Assembly (NCBI GenBank): GCA_964418605.1
Contig: CAYQLY010000018.1
Span: 1-24,914, forward strand
Direction of reading: 5' to 3'
DNA length: 24,914 bases
Origin: CAYQLY01 sp964418605
GTDB taxonomy: Bacteria > Bacteroidota > Bacteroidia > Cytophagales > Cyclobacteriaceae
The position numbers and the translations under genes are program-made. Shown one piece after another: positions 7,159-15,252 of the stretch. How positions within the stretch are numbered: position 1 is the stretch's first letter; each line of letters opens with the position of its first letter. The notes beneath the pieces are model-generated. The model saw nothing but the letters and a program-made list of their open reading frames with translations, did not search any database and was not told where the DNA came from.

Positions 7159-8472
7159 GTGCTCAAGAAACAAGGTCTGCGTAAACTGTTGGAAGCGCGA
7201 GTCTCCGAGGCGTGCTCGCGGCAACCTGGCGCAACTGGCGAGCGAGCCGGCCGCGCAGCGTTCGTCGAGGATTTGCGGTATCGCCTCGGCCTGATGGTCC
7301 GGTCGAACCCGAACGACCCGAACAGCTCGCTGGTTGAGTCGGTCGACGGATTCGATCGGCCGACGCTGGCCGACGGCCGCATTCGCCCCGAGGAATTCTC
7401 GCTCCGAGAACTGGCGGAAGCGATCTGCGGCGAGGCGTGGGTCGAGGGGTTGCGCCCTGGCGATCGGCCCACGCTGACGGACCTCATGGAAGCGGGCCCC
7501 GGCGTCGACCCGACATCGTTCGTCAACGTGAGCACCTATTCGGCGGCCGCGACTGGCCTACTCGAAGCGAGTATCCTCGAACGATTCACTAACGCGGCCT
7601 ACGTCGGCGACCGCCTCGTCTCTGTGATGCCGTCGCGCAAGAGCGGCGAAAAGCTGATCGGCACGTCCGGATTCTCGTCGACAGACGGCGACAACGAGCG
7701 CAAGCCTGGGATGCCGCATCCGCGGGCTCAGTTCGGCGAGCGCTACGTCACGACGCCCGAGACCGTTGAGCGCGGGCTCGCCTGCGAAGTGACTCGCGAG
7801 GCCGTGTTCTTCGACTTGACGAACGAAGTGCTTGACCGCGCCGGACAGGTCGGCGACGCGCTCGCCTACGGCAAAGAAAAGCTGATCCTGGATGGAGTCA
7901 TTGGCGCCACGAACCCGTATTCTTACGGCGGCGTCGCGTACAACACGTACCAGACTTCGGCGCCGTGGGTCAACAGCCACGACAACGCGATGATCGATTA
8001 CGACAACATCGACAAGGCGCTCAATCTGTTCGCGCGGGCGACTGATCCCGAGACGGGGCGCGAGATCATCGTCAACCCGAACGCGATCCTGTATGTTCCG
8101 CGGCGCCGGTCGCTCTGGGAAACGAACCTGTTTCCGAACATGATTCGGAACATCACCAACACCAACACGGCGACGTATTCTGTGGCGCCGAGTTCGACTC
8201 GCACGAACTATGAGTTGATCGAAAGTCAGGTCTACTACAATCGACTCGTCGCGTCGGGCGTCGACTCGACCAAGGCTCTCGATTACTGGTTCCTCGGCGA
8301 CTTCAAAGGCGCGTTTGCCTGGGTCGAGAACTGGCCGCTGACGGTCCGCATGGCGTCTCCGACCGATTACGTGATGATCGATCGCCAGATCGTCGTCGCG
8401 GCGTTTGCCAACCATCGAGGCGTTTTCGCCGTCAAAGAACCTCGCAAGGTCGTGCGGAACATCAAGGCCTAA
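7159..8472 (+). CDS. Major capsid protein (HK97 fold, Mu gpT-like), 437 aa
   Basis: This is the shell subunit. It starts at GTG 7159 with GAGG about 7 nt upstream, has normal capsid length, and follows the protease/decoration genes. Residues 1-115 are helical and may act as a delta/scaffold-like N-arm. The shell domain begins around NVSTYSAAATGLLEASILER (about 123-142). Other segments fitting the fold are GERYVTTPETVERGLACEV, the ILDGVIGATNPYSYGG region, VNPNAILYVPRRRSLWE and the C-terminal WFLGDFKGAFAWVENWP. These resemble Mu-like and planctomycete-prophage capsids from memory. A direct family search would settle the subfamily. Confidence 0.87.
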   Translation: MLKKQGLRKLLEARVSEACSRQPGATGERAGRAAFVEDLRYRLGLMVRSNPNDPNSSLVESVDGFDRPTLADGRIRPEEFSLRELAEAICGEAWVEGLRPGDRPTLTDLMEAGPGVDPTSFVNVSTYSAAATGLLEASILERFTNAAYVGDRLVSVMPSRKSGEKLIGTSGFSSTDGDNERKPGMPHPRAQFGERYVTTPETVERGLACEVTREAVFFDLTNEVLDRAGQVGDALAYGKEKLILDGVIGATNPYSYGGVAYNTYQTSAPWVNSHDNAMIDYDNIDKALNLFARATDPETGREIIVNPNAILYVPRRRSLWETNLFPNMIRNITNTNTATYSVAPSSTRTNYELIESQVYYNRLVASGVDSTKALDYWFLGDFKGAFAWVENWPLTVRMASPTDYVMIDRQIVVAAFANHRGVFAVKEPRKVVRNIKA

Positions 8473-8523
8473 TAGGCCAATTGGATCCGATTCGCGGTCG
8501 ACAACAACCAGGGAGCCGTCACG

Positions 8524-8832
8524 ATGGGTCGCACGTCACCGGGAACCAGGGGGCAGACTGACGAGGCCGCGCGACAGTCCGCGCTCGACGAACACTTGGT
8601 CTCCGGCGCTGCCGCTGATCCCGTGGCCGCCGTTCCAGGGTTGGCTGTCTGGTCGGTCGAGATCCCCGGTTGCCTGCTTGGTCGACGGTACGTGCAGGCC
8701 GTGGACGAGGCCGGCGCGCTTGACGCTTACCGGGCGCCTGCCGGAATCACGGCTCACGCGCATCCTGCCGTTATCTCTCTTGCTGATTTTCGCGCCGACA
8801 ATCTCCCCGAGGGCGTCGGGCTTTACGGCTGA
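8524..8832 (+). CDS. Small head-region protein, 102 aa
   Basis: ATG 8524 follows GGGAGCCGTCACG, a usable ribosome site. The first 35 residues are polar and probably disordered (GRTSPGTRGQTDEAARQ). The rest contains AVWSVEIPGCLLGRRYVQA and a short helix AVDEAGALDAYRAPAGI. I do not recognise a named family. Its place between the major capsid and the head-completion genes suggests a virion or head-completion role. Spacing to the next gene is 10 nt. Confidence 0.62.
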   Translation: MGRTSPGTRGQTDEAARQSALDEHLVSGAAADPVAAVPGLAVWSVEIPGCLLGRRYVQAVDEAGALDAYRAPAGITAHAHPAVISLADFRADNLPEGVGLYG

Positions 8833-8842
8833 CGTGTGAGCC

Positions 8843-9115
8843 GTGGCGCGCACTGACGCCGAACATCTCGAATCGCTCAAGAGTCGACGCGACGCGATTG
8901 AAGACGCCTTGGCCGAGCCGGAAACGCTCAGTGCGTTCGGCGGCGCACCGGACTCCAACGGCCCGCAATCTCTGCGGCGCATGGAAGCGCGGGCGCAACT
9001 CCAGTCCGAGTTGCGCGATATCAAGGCGGAGATCAGCGACCTTGAGTCGCGAATCGGCGCCGACGGCAGCAGCGAGGGCGACGTTTACTTTCGCGAAAGC
9101 CGCGGGGCGATCTGA
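8843..9115 (+). CDS. Small coiled-coil head-tail region protein, 90 aa
   Basis: The start is GTG 8843. The product is strongly helical with two probable coiled-coil stretches, DAEHLESLKSRRDAIEDAL and QLQSELRDIKAEISDLESR, separated by a Gly/Pro/Asn loop. The layout of two helices around a turn recalls lambda gpW-type head-tail joining proteins, but I see no conserved residue that proves it. It ends 8 nt before the next gene, within the neck block of the late operon. Confidence 0.6.
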   Translation: MARTDAEHLESLKSRRDAIEDALAEPETLSAFGGAPDSNGPQSLRRMEARAQLQSELRDIKAEISDLESRIGADGSSEGDVYFRESRGAI

Positions 9116-9123
9116 GGGCGACG

Positions 9124-9501
9124 ATGCCGGCGACGTTCAACCCTGCGACCGCTTACGCCGAGGAGTGGCGCTACCTCGACGGCATCGACGACGCCGTTGT
9201 CTACGAGATCGATCCCGAGGGTCGCGAGACGGGAACAAGTTGGGCAATGAAAGTCCAGCGGTCGAGCGTAGCCGAAAGCTACCTCGCTCAAGCCGCCGTG
9301 CAAAACGGGATCAATCCATCAGATACTGTGTTTGCGGCCTGGAAGTCGTCGCTGATCGACCCGCCGCCCAAGAGCGGCCACGCATTGCAGGTCGGCGCGA
9401 CTCGCTGGATCGTTCAGCGCGTCTTTGAGCGGCGCTGGGGCCCGGTCTATGATTTGGTTGTCGGGGCGCCGCTTGACCGCAACCGCTTCAATTCGTTCTG
9501 A
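9124..9501 (+). CDS. Probable head closure/stopper protein, 125 aa
   Basis: ATG 9124 has GAGGG about 5 nt upstream. The product is predicted to be beta-rich: DAVVYEIDPEGRETG, SWAMKVQRSSV, SGHALQVGATRWIVQRVFE and GPVYDLVVGAPL. The 'parameter required / conversion / result' pattern around ATRWIVQRV is typical of head-tail stopper proteins. Assignment depends mainly on position: after capsid and adaptor-like genes and before the tail-terminator-like and tail-completion genes. Confidence 0.58.
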   Translation: MPATFNPATAYAEEWRYLDGIDDAVVYEIDPEGRETGTSWAMKVQRSSVAESYLAQAAVQNGINPSDTVFAAWKSSLIDPPPKSGHALQVGATRWIVQRVFERRWGPVYDLVVGAPLDRNRFNSF

Positions 9502-9504
9502 GCC

Positions 9505-9990
9505 ATGGCCTACGACCGCCTGCCAACGCGAGTCCGCTACGCTGTTCGCGACGCAATCCGCGCGCTGAACGACGCTGGCAGCTTGCCGGGCGGATTTACT
9601 GACGAGACGATTGTCGCACGGTCGACGCCGACGGCCACCGGACTGGTTTCGCCCGCAATTGTCGTCTCGCCGGGCAAGGCGCGCCGCCGCGCCGGATTCG
9701 CCGGCCTGCGACTCCGTCGCCTGGCTGTTGTGGTCAGTGTTTACGTCGCCAACCCGGGCGACGGCACGGTCGACGATGACCTCGTCGAGGCGATCAACGA
9801 GGCGATCGCTGCCGCGTTCGACCTGCCGATCTCGCTCCCGAGCGACCTGGCGGCGGTCGTCGAGGTCGAGGAATCACGCGTTGAGGATGGCGTTGACGCG
9901 TGGCTGCCGGCCGAGTGGCGTTACTACGTGGCGGCCAGTCGCATGATCGTCGTCGTCGAAACCTGCCAGACTTCGGGGGCCGTGACATGA
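9505..9990 (+). CDS. Probable neck / tail-terminator protein, 161 aa
   Basis: ATG 9505 lies 3 nt after the previous stop. The product shows alternating helix and strand (RYAVRDAIRALNDAG, LRRLAVVVSVYVANPG, DDLVEAINEAIAAAFD, WRYYVAASRMIVVVE). This resembles the alpha/beta fold of tail terminators, which cap the tail tube and join it to the head. Its stop overlaps the next ATG (ATGA). The role is inferred from fold pattern and order. Confidence 0.55.
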   Translation: MAYDRLPTRVRYAVRDAIRALNDAGSLPGGFTDETIVARSTPTATGLVSPAIVVSPGKARRRAGFAGLRLRRLAVVVSVYVANPGDGTVDDDLVEAINEAIAAAFDLPISLPSDLAAVVEVEESRVEDGVDAWLPAEWRYYVAASRMIVVVETCQTSGAVT

Positions 9991-10454
9991 CGCCCACGAC
10001 GGCGCCTTCGGTTGACGTTCAGTCGCTCGGCAGCCTCGTCGATGGCGCAGCCCAACGACTCCAGGACGGCGACTTCTCGGCCGTGTTCGGCGTCGTCGAG
10101 GCCGACCTTGAAGAAAGCACGGCCCAACTATTCGCGGCCGAGAAATCGCCGGACGGCTTGCCGTGGGCCGACCGAAAGGACAACAAGCCGCATCCGATTT
10201 TGCGGCTTACTGGCCGACTGTGGGGCAGCGTCGCGGCCAGCGATCCGCCGTACGCCGTTCGCGAACAGTATGACGCCGGAGCAATGAAGGTGCTCGTTTT
10301 TGGCACGGATGCGCCTTACGCGAAATTCCATCAGGACGGCACGTCTAAGATGCCGGCCCGCCCGTTTCTGGGCTGGACGCCAGAGACGCGATCGCGAGCC
10401 ATTGATCTGGTTGTGGAGAGAGCAATCCAATTAGTCTTGGGATCGAGGGAATAA
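9987..10454 (+). CDS. Phage virion morphogenesis / tail completion protein, 155 aa
   Basis: It resembles the Mu gpG / P2 gpS-like virion morphogenesis family. Visible hallmarks in order are EKSPDGLPWADRKDNKP, the LRLTGRLWGSVAAS box, VLVFGTDAPYAKFHQDGT, and MPARPFLGWTPE near the end, followed by a final helix. These match the family pattern 'PdG..W ... LTGrL ... GT..pYA..hq.G ... RpFLG'. Start ATG 9987 overlaps the upstream stop by ATGA; upstream in-frame sequence back to 9900 lies within the previous gene. It acts at the head-tail junction. Confidence 0.82.
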   Translation: MTPTTAPSVDVQSLGSLVDGAAQRLQDGDFSAVFGVVEADLEESTAQLFAAEKSPDGLPWADRKDNKPHPILRLTGRLWGSVAASDPPYAVREQYDAGAMKVLVFGTDAPYAKFHQDGTSKMPARPFLGWTPETRSRAIDLVVERAIQLVLGSRE

Positions 10455-10457
10455 GCG

Positions 10458-11423
10458 ATGGCATTATCCGCAACCAAGGGCTGGAAGTACCGTTGTACGC
10501 TGTTCAACCAGACGTACGCCGACGGCGGAACCAATGGCTGGACTGGGGCGGCGTCGCTGTTTGTTAGCCGCTGTACGATGCGCGGCTACCAGGACAATTT
10601 CCGCATCCCCGGAACGCGAGGCTCTCGTGCTACGTACTACGACCAGATGACCAAGGGCGCGATTGTCGCCGGCGGTCAGATCGCATTCAAGTTCGGCCGC
10701 GCTGAACTCGATACGTGGCTGCCGTTGATCCTCGGCGCGTCGCAAGCGTCGGACGTGTTCCGAACTGCCGAGGAGCTGCCGCAATTCTGTTTACTCGTTG
10801 ACAAAGGGCAGGGGCAGTTTTTCTTGTACTCAAACTGCAAAGTCGCTCGCGCGACCTTCGGCGGCCAGGCGGGCGGCGTCGTGACGATGACCATTGACGT
10901 TACGGCCGAGCAGGAACTCGTTTGGTCGACCGTCCCGCAAAGCGACGGCCAGTTTGTGACAGTCTCTTACACTCCGTCGTCATCGACCAAGCCGCTCCGA
11001 TTTGGCGAGGGCGACTTCCGCATCCGCCCGGCGTCGAGCCCGTATATCGTTCCGTTCTCGTCGTTCGGTCTGACCATCGACAACGGCCTGGAGCCGATGT
11101 TCTACGCGGGCTCCGATTACGCCACGGCGATTGACGAGGGCTTCCGTTCGGTTCGACTCCAGGTTCCGGCAGCTCATTCGAGCGTTACGGCGCCGTTGTA
11201 CAGCCTTGGCGCCGACGGGCTGGCGGCGCGGCTCAAGTTCACCAACGGCAATATGTCGACCCAGTTCGATTTTGGGTCGCTGGTTTGGCCGCAGCAGTCG
11301 CCAGGAATGGAAAGCGAGACCGACGGCGTACCGCTGATGCTGGACGCGTTCAGTTGCCGCACGGAATCTGGCTCGGCGGGCGTCGATGACGATATCGTTG
11401 TCACCAACGACCCGACTGCGTAG
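10458..11423 (+). CDS. Major tail tube protein, 321 aa
   Basis: The tube subunit forms the hexameric rings of the tail. ATG 10458 has GAGGGAA about 9 nt upstream. The protein is beta-rich throughout: YYDQMTKGAIVAGGQIAFKF, then TWLPLILGASQ, VVTMTIDVTAEQELVW, and a second half with FSSFGLTIDNGLEPMFYAG and PLMLDAFSC. The 'tube strand - loop - GLTIDNGLEP' organisation matches long two-domain siphophage tube proteins. Position just before the chaperone pair and tape measure supports this. A tube/stopper fusion cannot be excluded. Confidence 0.8.
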   Translation: MALSATKGWKYRCTLFNQTYADGGTNGWTGAASLFVSRCTMRGYQDNFRIPGTRGSRATYYDQMTKGAIVAGGQIAFKFGRAELDTWLPLILGASQASDVFRTAEELPQFCLLVDKGQGQFFLYSNCKVARATFGGQAGGVVTMTIDVTAEQELVWSTVPQSDGQFVTVSYTPSSSTKPLRFGEGDFRIRPASSPYIVPFSSFGLTIDNGLEPMFYAGSDYATAIDEGFRSVRLQVPAAHSSVTAPLYSLGADGLAARLKFTNGNMSTQFDFGSLVWPQQSPGMESETDGVPLMLDAFSCRTESGSAGVDDDIVVTNDPTA

Positions 11424-11473
11424 TTGCGCCACACTAATCAAAACCAATCAAAGACGACAAGTAGGTAGAGAAA

Positions 11474-11842
11474 ATGCCAGCAACGACCCTTACCGCGATC
11501 GCCGGCCCGTCCAAGTGGTCGACCGTCGGCAAGATCGCCGTTATGTCAGCGGCCGACGCGGTCAACGGAAACGACGTGCTTGCGACCAACGATATGCTCG
11601 TCGTCGCGCAGAATACGGGCGGCTCGGCGTACACCGTGACGATTACCAGCAAGCCTCTGGCCGGCTTCGATCGACAGGGCGACGTCTCGGCCGTGAGCCT
11701 GGCTGCCGGCGAGATCCGTCTATTCAGGTTGACGAAGAATGGCTGGATGGATTCGACGAGCAAGAAAGTCGCATTTTCAGCCAACAACTCCGCAGTCAAA
11801 TTTTCCGTTGTTGACCTGACGCAGTCGAGCACGTCGACCTAG
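11474..11842 (+). CDS. Small beta-sandwich virion protein, 122 aa
   Basis: ATG 11474 follows a short AT-richer spacer. The product is a single predicted beta domain with NGNDVLATNDMLVVAQNTGG, then AYTVTITSKPLAGFDRQGDV and SLAAGEIRLFRLTKNGWM. This pattern of 'NTGGSAyTVTI.S....GR.GDV..vslaaGEi' is one I associate with small phage head or tail decoration proteins, though I cannot name the family. The place beside the tube gene suggests a tail-tube or capsid accessory protein. Confidence 0.65.
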   Translation: MPATTLTAIAGPSKWSTVGKIAVMSAADAVNGNDVLATNDMLVVAQNTGGSAYTVTITSKPLAGFDRQGDVSAVSLAAGEIRLFRLTKNGWMDSTSKKVAFSANNSAVKFSVVDLTQSSTST

Positions 11843-11888
11843 TGTCGGTCAATTAGCGATTGCAAACTCCAATTTACGGGTGCGACGC

Positions 11889-12329
11889 ATGACAACCATC
11901 GCCGAAATTGAATCGCTCATCGACGACGGCTACACGCTGACGGGGTATATCGCCGGACAGCCTGGCGTCTACGACGACCTTGAGTTCGTCTATCGGCCAG
12001 TGTCCGTGGTCGATGAGATTCGCAACGACTTGAAGCGGCAGCAGGTCGCGGCAAACAAGGCCCTGCGTCCCGAGGATCGCGCCGTCGCAGCGGCGATCCT
12101 GGACATCGAATTGGCCGTCTCGTGCGTCAGCGCGTGGAATCTGACGAACGGCCCCGGCGGTGACGTCGTCGAGGGACCGCCGTCTGTGGCGGCCGTAATC
12201 CAACATTTCCCTCGCTACCGGCTCCGTCGCCTGCAAGATATCGTCTGCCTTGGCCTGGCAAGCGACCCTCGCCCCGATGGCTCGACGCCAGACGCGGCCG
12301 GATCGCGAGAGGAACGCGAAAAAAACTAG
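11889..12329 (+). CDS. Tail assembly chaperone, short form (gpG-like), 146 aa
   Basis: It precedes the tape measure and ends at a programmed frameshift site, the standard layout for the G chaperone that coats the tape measure during tail assembly. ATG 11889 is chosen over GTG 11880, with ACGGGTG upstream as ribosome site. The product is helical (VVDEIRNDLKRQQVAANKAL, AAAILDIELAVSCVSAWNL) with a charged C-terminus. The final codons are GAA AAA AAC TAG, the slippery heptamer placed directly against the stop. Sequence similarity to lambda gpG is not evident; identity rests on architecture. Confidence 0.85.
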   Translation: MTTIAEIESLIDDGYTLTGYIAGQPGVYDDLEFVYRPVSVVDEIRNDLKRQQVAANKALRPEDRAVAAAILDIELAVSCVSAWNLTNGPGGDVVEGPPSVAAVIQHFPRYRLRRLQDIVCLGLASDPRPDGSTPDAAGSREEREKN

Positions 12330-12369
12330 CCAGCGGCCTGCGGTTGTTGCTTTGGCATCCGCAGGTCGC
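12320..12369 (+). promoter_or_regulatory. Programmed -1 ribosomal frameshift signal (G to GT)
   Basis: A AAA AAC at 12320-12326 is read in zero frame as AAA AAC and is followed at once by TAG. After a 6-nt spacer comes an 11-bp stem, 12333-12343 with 12359-12369 (one G-U pair, 15-nt loop with core CCTGCGG/CCGCAGG). Slipping back one base enters the frame that is open to 12769. All three canonical elements and the correct downstream frame are present. Confidence 0.9.
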
Positions 12370-12769
12370 CGACCGCGATTGCCGCGACTGCGAGCGCTGG
12401 CAGTACGACGAAAAAACCGGACAGGTCGTCGTCGACGAAGCGACAGGCGATCCCGTCGAGCGGATGCCACCCGACGCGACGTCGGCGCCGCTCGGTTGGG
12501 CTCCGTGCCGACTCCATCAGCATCGACCGGAAATACACGAACCATGTCCAAAAGGAACGCCCGAGACGCCAACGGCCTGGACTCGCGCCAACAGGCGAGC
12601 GTACGACAATTACCTGACGTGCCGAGCTGTCGGGCAGTTCCCGCGCGATGCCACGGCCCGACGACATGCCGCTATAATACGAGCTGTCGAAGACGAGTTT
12701 TCGGAGTATCGCCAGGAAATCGCGATACTCAAGTCCCGTTTGCAGCCGCCACCGAGCCATGCCTCTTGA
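12326..12769 (+). CDS. Frameshift extension T of the tail chaperone (GT fusion)
   Basis: This frame is entered from G by -1 frameshift and starts LASGLRLLLWHPQVADR. A full GT fusion (11889-12769) would be 293 residues. The T part carries cysteines at CRDC (165, 168), APCR (207) and EPCPKG (220), a possible metal site, then a helical end RAVEDEFSEYRQEIAILKS. T-type domains bind the tail tube while G binds the tape measure, which is the known lambda logic. An independent start (TTG 12344) has no good ribosome site, so fusion-only expression is more likely. It overlaps the next gene by 11 bp. Confidence 0.82.
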   Translation, partial: LASGLRLLLWHPQVADRDCRDCERWQYDEKTGQVVVDEATGDPVERMPPDATSAPLGWAPCRLHQHRPEIHEPCPKGTPETPTAWTRANRRAYDNYLTCRAVGQFPRDATARRHAAIIRAVEDEFSEYRQEIAILKSRLQPPPSHAS

Positions 12770-12992
12770 TCGTCGCCGTCTCCGGGAACTGCTGCTCGAC
12801 ATGCGTCGCGATTTTGCCGCTTCGCACCCTGAAATCCATCGCGACCCGGTGCTCTGGATGGCTGTTCAGCGGTGGTTGCTGATGTTGATCGATATCGCGA
12901 TCGACCAGATGGACGTCATCGAACAGCTCGAACAGACGATCCGAAACATCCAGCACAACAAACCGACCCGACACTGGTGGCGCCGTGAGTGA
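12759..12992 (+). CDS. Small helical protein between chaperone and tape measure, 77 aa
   Basis: ATG 12759 lies inside the end of the T frame, and the stop overlaps the GTG of the tape measure by 8 bp, so it is coupled on both sides. The middle is hydrophobic and helical (LWMAVQRWLLMLIDIAIDQM) and may be an amphipathic or membrane-active helix. The ends are basic (RRRLRELLLDMRRD; HWWRRE). No family is recognised. The tight overlaps support it being a true gene. A tail-assembly helper role is only suggested by position. Confidence 0.6.
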   Translation: MPLDRRRLRELLLDMRRDFAASHPEIHRDPVLWMAVQRWLLMLIDIAIDQMDVIEQLEQTIRNIQHNKPTRHWWRRE

Positions 12993-14571
12993 CGAATCGC
13001 GCGACGTGCTGATCCGTCTGATCTTGCAGCTGCCCGACAATAAGCTGCCACCGATCGACACGCGCGCGGCGGAAGAGTCGCTCGAGCGACTCCGGCGCAA
13101 GGCAGCAAGCGTCGGCGCTGCCGTCGGGTCCGCGTCGTCCGGCGGCCCAGGCAGCGGCGGTGGGACTGGCCCGGGCGGCGGCATGTCTGGCCCGGGGATG
13201 CCGGCGGCGCCGCCGTCGAGGCCTGTTTCTCCTGCTCTGCCGCCTGTTTCTCCTGCTCTGCCGCCTGTTTCTTCGCCGCGTGGCTTCGACTACGACGCCG
13301 CGAAACGTGGCGTCGGTCGCGGTCTGCGACAATTCTCGACGAGTCTATCCGGTGCGATGGGAGCCGGGACGTCGCTTGCGGCTGGCTTGGCCTTGCGAGA
13401 CTTGGCGCAGCAGCAATCGGATCCGTTCGAGTCGTTCTTGTCCAATACGGCAGGAACGCTGACGGCCGGCCTTGCCACCGTTGGCTTGGCCCGCTTCGGT
13501 ATTCGCGGCGCGCGTGGCCTGGCAGGCGCAGCAGGCAATATCGCCCGCATCGGCGCCGCTCAGGCGACGGATCTCGGATTGCCGATTTCCGCTTCGCTTT
13601 TCGGCCGGCTGGCTGCACCGGTTGGCCTGACTGGCGGGGCTGTCGTTGGCGGCGGCGTCGCCGCGCTCGCGTACACCGGCTACGAGCTCTACGACGCTTA
13701 CCGCGACAACAAGGCAGCGATCGCCGAAGGCCAGAGACTTGACGCTCTCAACGCTCTTGCGCGGCAGCGACGTACAGACCGGTCCATCGGTCGCAACGCA
13801 CTGGCCGCGGACATGATCGGCCAGGTGGGTCGCGACGAGTCGGTCGCTATGCTTCGTTTCGCGGCGGGCGAATACGACGCGGGCGACGTGCGCCGCGAAC
13901 TGAATTCGGCCCGTAGCCGATTGGCCGAGGCGGCTGTTGGCGTCCGTCGCAGCTTCGACGAGGCAGCCGCTGACAACAATCCGCGGCTCGCCGTACAATC
14001 GGCAGAACGTCTGGTGCAGCTGGAGCAGGAACGCTATCGACTCGTCCAGGCAACCTACGATGTCAGACGTCGCGAACTGGCTGCGCAGGCTGAGCAGATC
14101 GACATTGCGGAACGATCAGCCCGCCGGTCGCTCGTGGCTGGACGGTCCGTCGCGCAGATTGCCGGCCGCTTGGCGCCGGCCGACTTGTTGCAGCTCCAGT
14201 CGATCTACAGTCGCCCGATGACCGCCGACGCGGCGCAGGCGGCCGAGTCGATCGTCGGCTACCGAAAAGGGACCGCTGCGTCTGAATTCCTGGACAGGCA
14301 GGGACAAGCGGCAATCGACGCGAATCCGTTGCTGCGCGAAGCGTTCGGCCGCGGCGCAAAGACGTCGAGCGAACTGGCGAAACTTCAAGAAACGATCAAC
14401 AAGCTGGAGTCAGAGCGCACGCAGATCGAGTCGACAATTCAGAAAACGTTCGCCACGCAGGCGGCTGTTGCCGAAGCGACAAATAAGGTGATCGCGGGAA
14501 TCGAGCGACAATTGAGGCGATTGCTCGACGACTTCTCGGCCCGCAACAACGCTGTTGGGGGCAAGCCATGA
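12985..14571 (+). CDS. Tail tape measure protein (short), 528 aa
   Basis: The tape measure sets tail length and passes through the tube. Evidence is position after the G/GT pair and composition. A Gly/Pro/Ser-rich linker occupies about residues 47-100. Ala/Gly-rich hydrophobic stretches follow (AGTSLAAGLAL; AGTLTAGLATVGLARFGI; VGLTGGAVVGGGVAALAYTG). Long helices and coiled coils run from about 235 to the end (SAERLVQLEQERYRLVQATY; LAKLQETINKLESERTQIES). At 528 aa it is short; by the usual rough rule of 0.15 nm per residue the tail would be about 80 nm. GTG 12985 overlaps the upstream stop. No lysozyme or peptidase domain is seen. Confidence 0.85.
   Translation: MSDESRDVLIRLILQLPDNKLPPIDTRAAEESLERLRRKAASVGAAVGSASSGGPGSGGGTGPGGGMSGPGMPAAPPSRPVSPALPPVSPALPPVSSPRGFDYDAAKRGVGRGLRQFSTSLSGAMGAGTSLAAGLALRDLAQQQSDPFESFLSNTAGTLTAGLATVGLARFGIRGARGLAGAAGNIARIGAAQATDLGLPISASLFGRLAAPVGLTGGAVVGGGVAALAYTGYELYDAYRDNKAAIAEGQRLDALNALARQRRTDRSIGRNALAADMIGQVGRDESVAMLRFAAGEYDAGDVRRELNSARSRLAEAAVGVRRSFDEAAADNNPRLAVQSAERLVQLEQERYRLVQATYDVRRRELAAQAEQIDIAERSARRSLVAGRSVAQIAGRLAPADLLQLQSIYSRPMTADAAQAAESIVGYRKGTAASEFLDRQGQAAIDANPLLREAFGRGAKTSSELAKLQETINKLESERTQIESTIQKTFATQAAVAEATNKVIAGIERQLRRLLDDFSARNNAVGGKP
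13222..13272 (+). repeat. 21-bp tandem repeat in the tape measure linker
   Basis: A 21-bp unit starting CCTGTTTCTCCTGCTCTGCC occurs twice perfectly (13222-13242, 13243-13263), plus 9 bp of a third copy. It encodes PVSPALP-PVSPALP-PVS in the proline-rich linker. The unit keeps frame, so copy-number change would only alter linker length. Confidence 0.9.
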
Positions 14572-15251
14572 TCTACGCTCACGGCAGCTACGAGATCCCG
14601 GTCCGCGTGCTGGAGGTCAGCTCGCTGCCCGAGCGCAATGCCGACGGCGTGCTTGTTCTGTCGCGCAAGATGATCGCGATCGAAGGCGCTGTCCGCGCCG
14701 ACAACCAGAGTGACCTCGATGACGCGATCCGCGAACTCGAATCGGCGTTCCTCGACGAAACAGTCACGAAATCGGGGCTCAAGCTCAACGACGGGACGAC
14801 TGACTCGGCGCACACGCTCGACGCGACAGCAACGCCGACCGAGAACGGCATCGTGGCCCGACTGAGCTGGATTGACGAGCCGGCCGCCTTCGTGCGGCGC
14901 CGCTCGTTTCGCGCCGTGGTCGAAATGACCGCCCTAGGCGACGGGGCGGACGAGGCTGAATACGCAAACCGGATTATCAGATCCGGAAACGGCGGACCGA
15001 TCGACATTCCGCGACTGACTCTTGGCGGCGTCGTGATTCAACAAGTGTATCCGGCGTCGCCCTACACGGGGTTTGAGTCAGGGCGCAAAGTGTCGCGCCT
15101 CGGATCATTGGTCGTGCCTGGGCCGACGTTTCCGGAGATCGAGCAAGGATCGCAGAGGCAGATTGAGTCGGGCGTTGACGTGGCCGCCAACGGCCTGCGT
15201 CGATACTTCGCAACGTGGAACTACAGCTACCTTTCGGCGACCGCGTTCTAG
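14568..15251 (+). CDS. Tail protein, probable distal-tail type, 227 aa
   Basis: ATG 14568 overlaps the tape measure stop by ATGA. In siphophages the first gene after the tape measure commonly encodes the distal tail protein that joins tube and tip. The N-terminal part fits a tube-like beta domain: GSYEIPVRVLEVSSLPERNA, KMIAIEGAVRADNQSDLDDA and a helix IRELESAFLDE. A second part has IDIPRLTLGGVVIQQVYPAS, and a C-terminal strand region ends in ATWNYSYLSATAF. I cannot name the family from sequence alone; the assignment is positional. Confidence 0.65.
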   Translation: MIYAHGSYEIPVRVLEVSSLPERNADGVLVLSRKMIAIEGAVRADNQSDLDDAIRELESAFLDETVTKSGLKLNDGTTDSAHTLDATATPTENGIVARLSWIDEPAAFVRRRSFRAVVEMTALGDGADEAEYANRIIRSGNGGPIDIPRLTLGGVVIQQVYPASPYTGFESGRKVSRLGSLVVPGPTFPEIEQGSQRQIESGVDVAANGLRRYFATWNYSYLSATAF

Positions 15252-15252
15252 C

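Noticed and set aside
7558..8415. Long leftward open frame (285 codons) opposite the major capsid gene
   Set aside because: Arg/Asp/Val-rich antisense shadow produced by GC-biased third positions; no ribosome site or recognisable domain, and the + strand gene is convincing.
15073..15252. N-terminal extension of the tail hub frame
   Set aside because: Lies wholly inside the preceding tail gene and has shadow-type composition; ATG 15253 starts the coherent protein.
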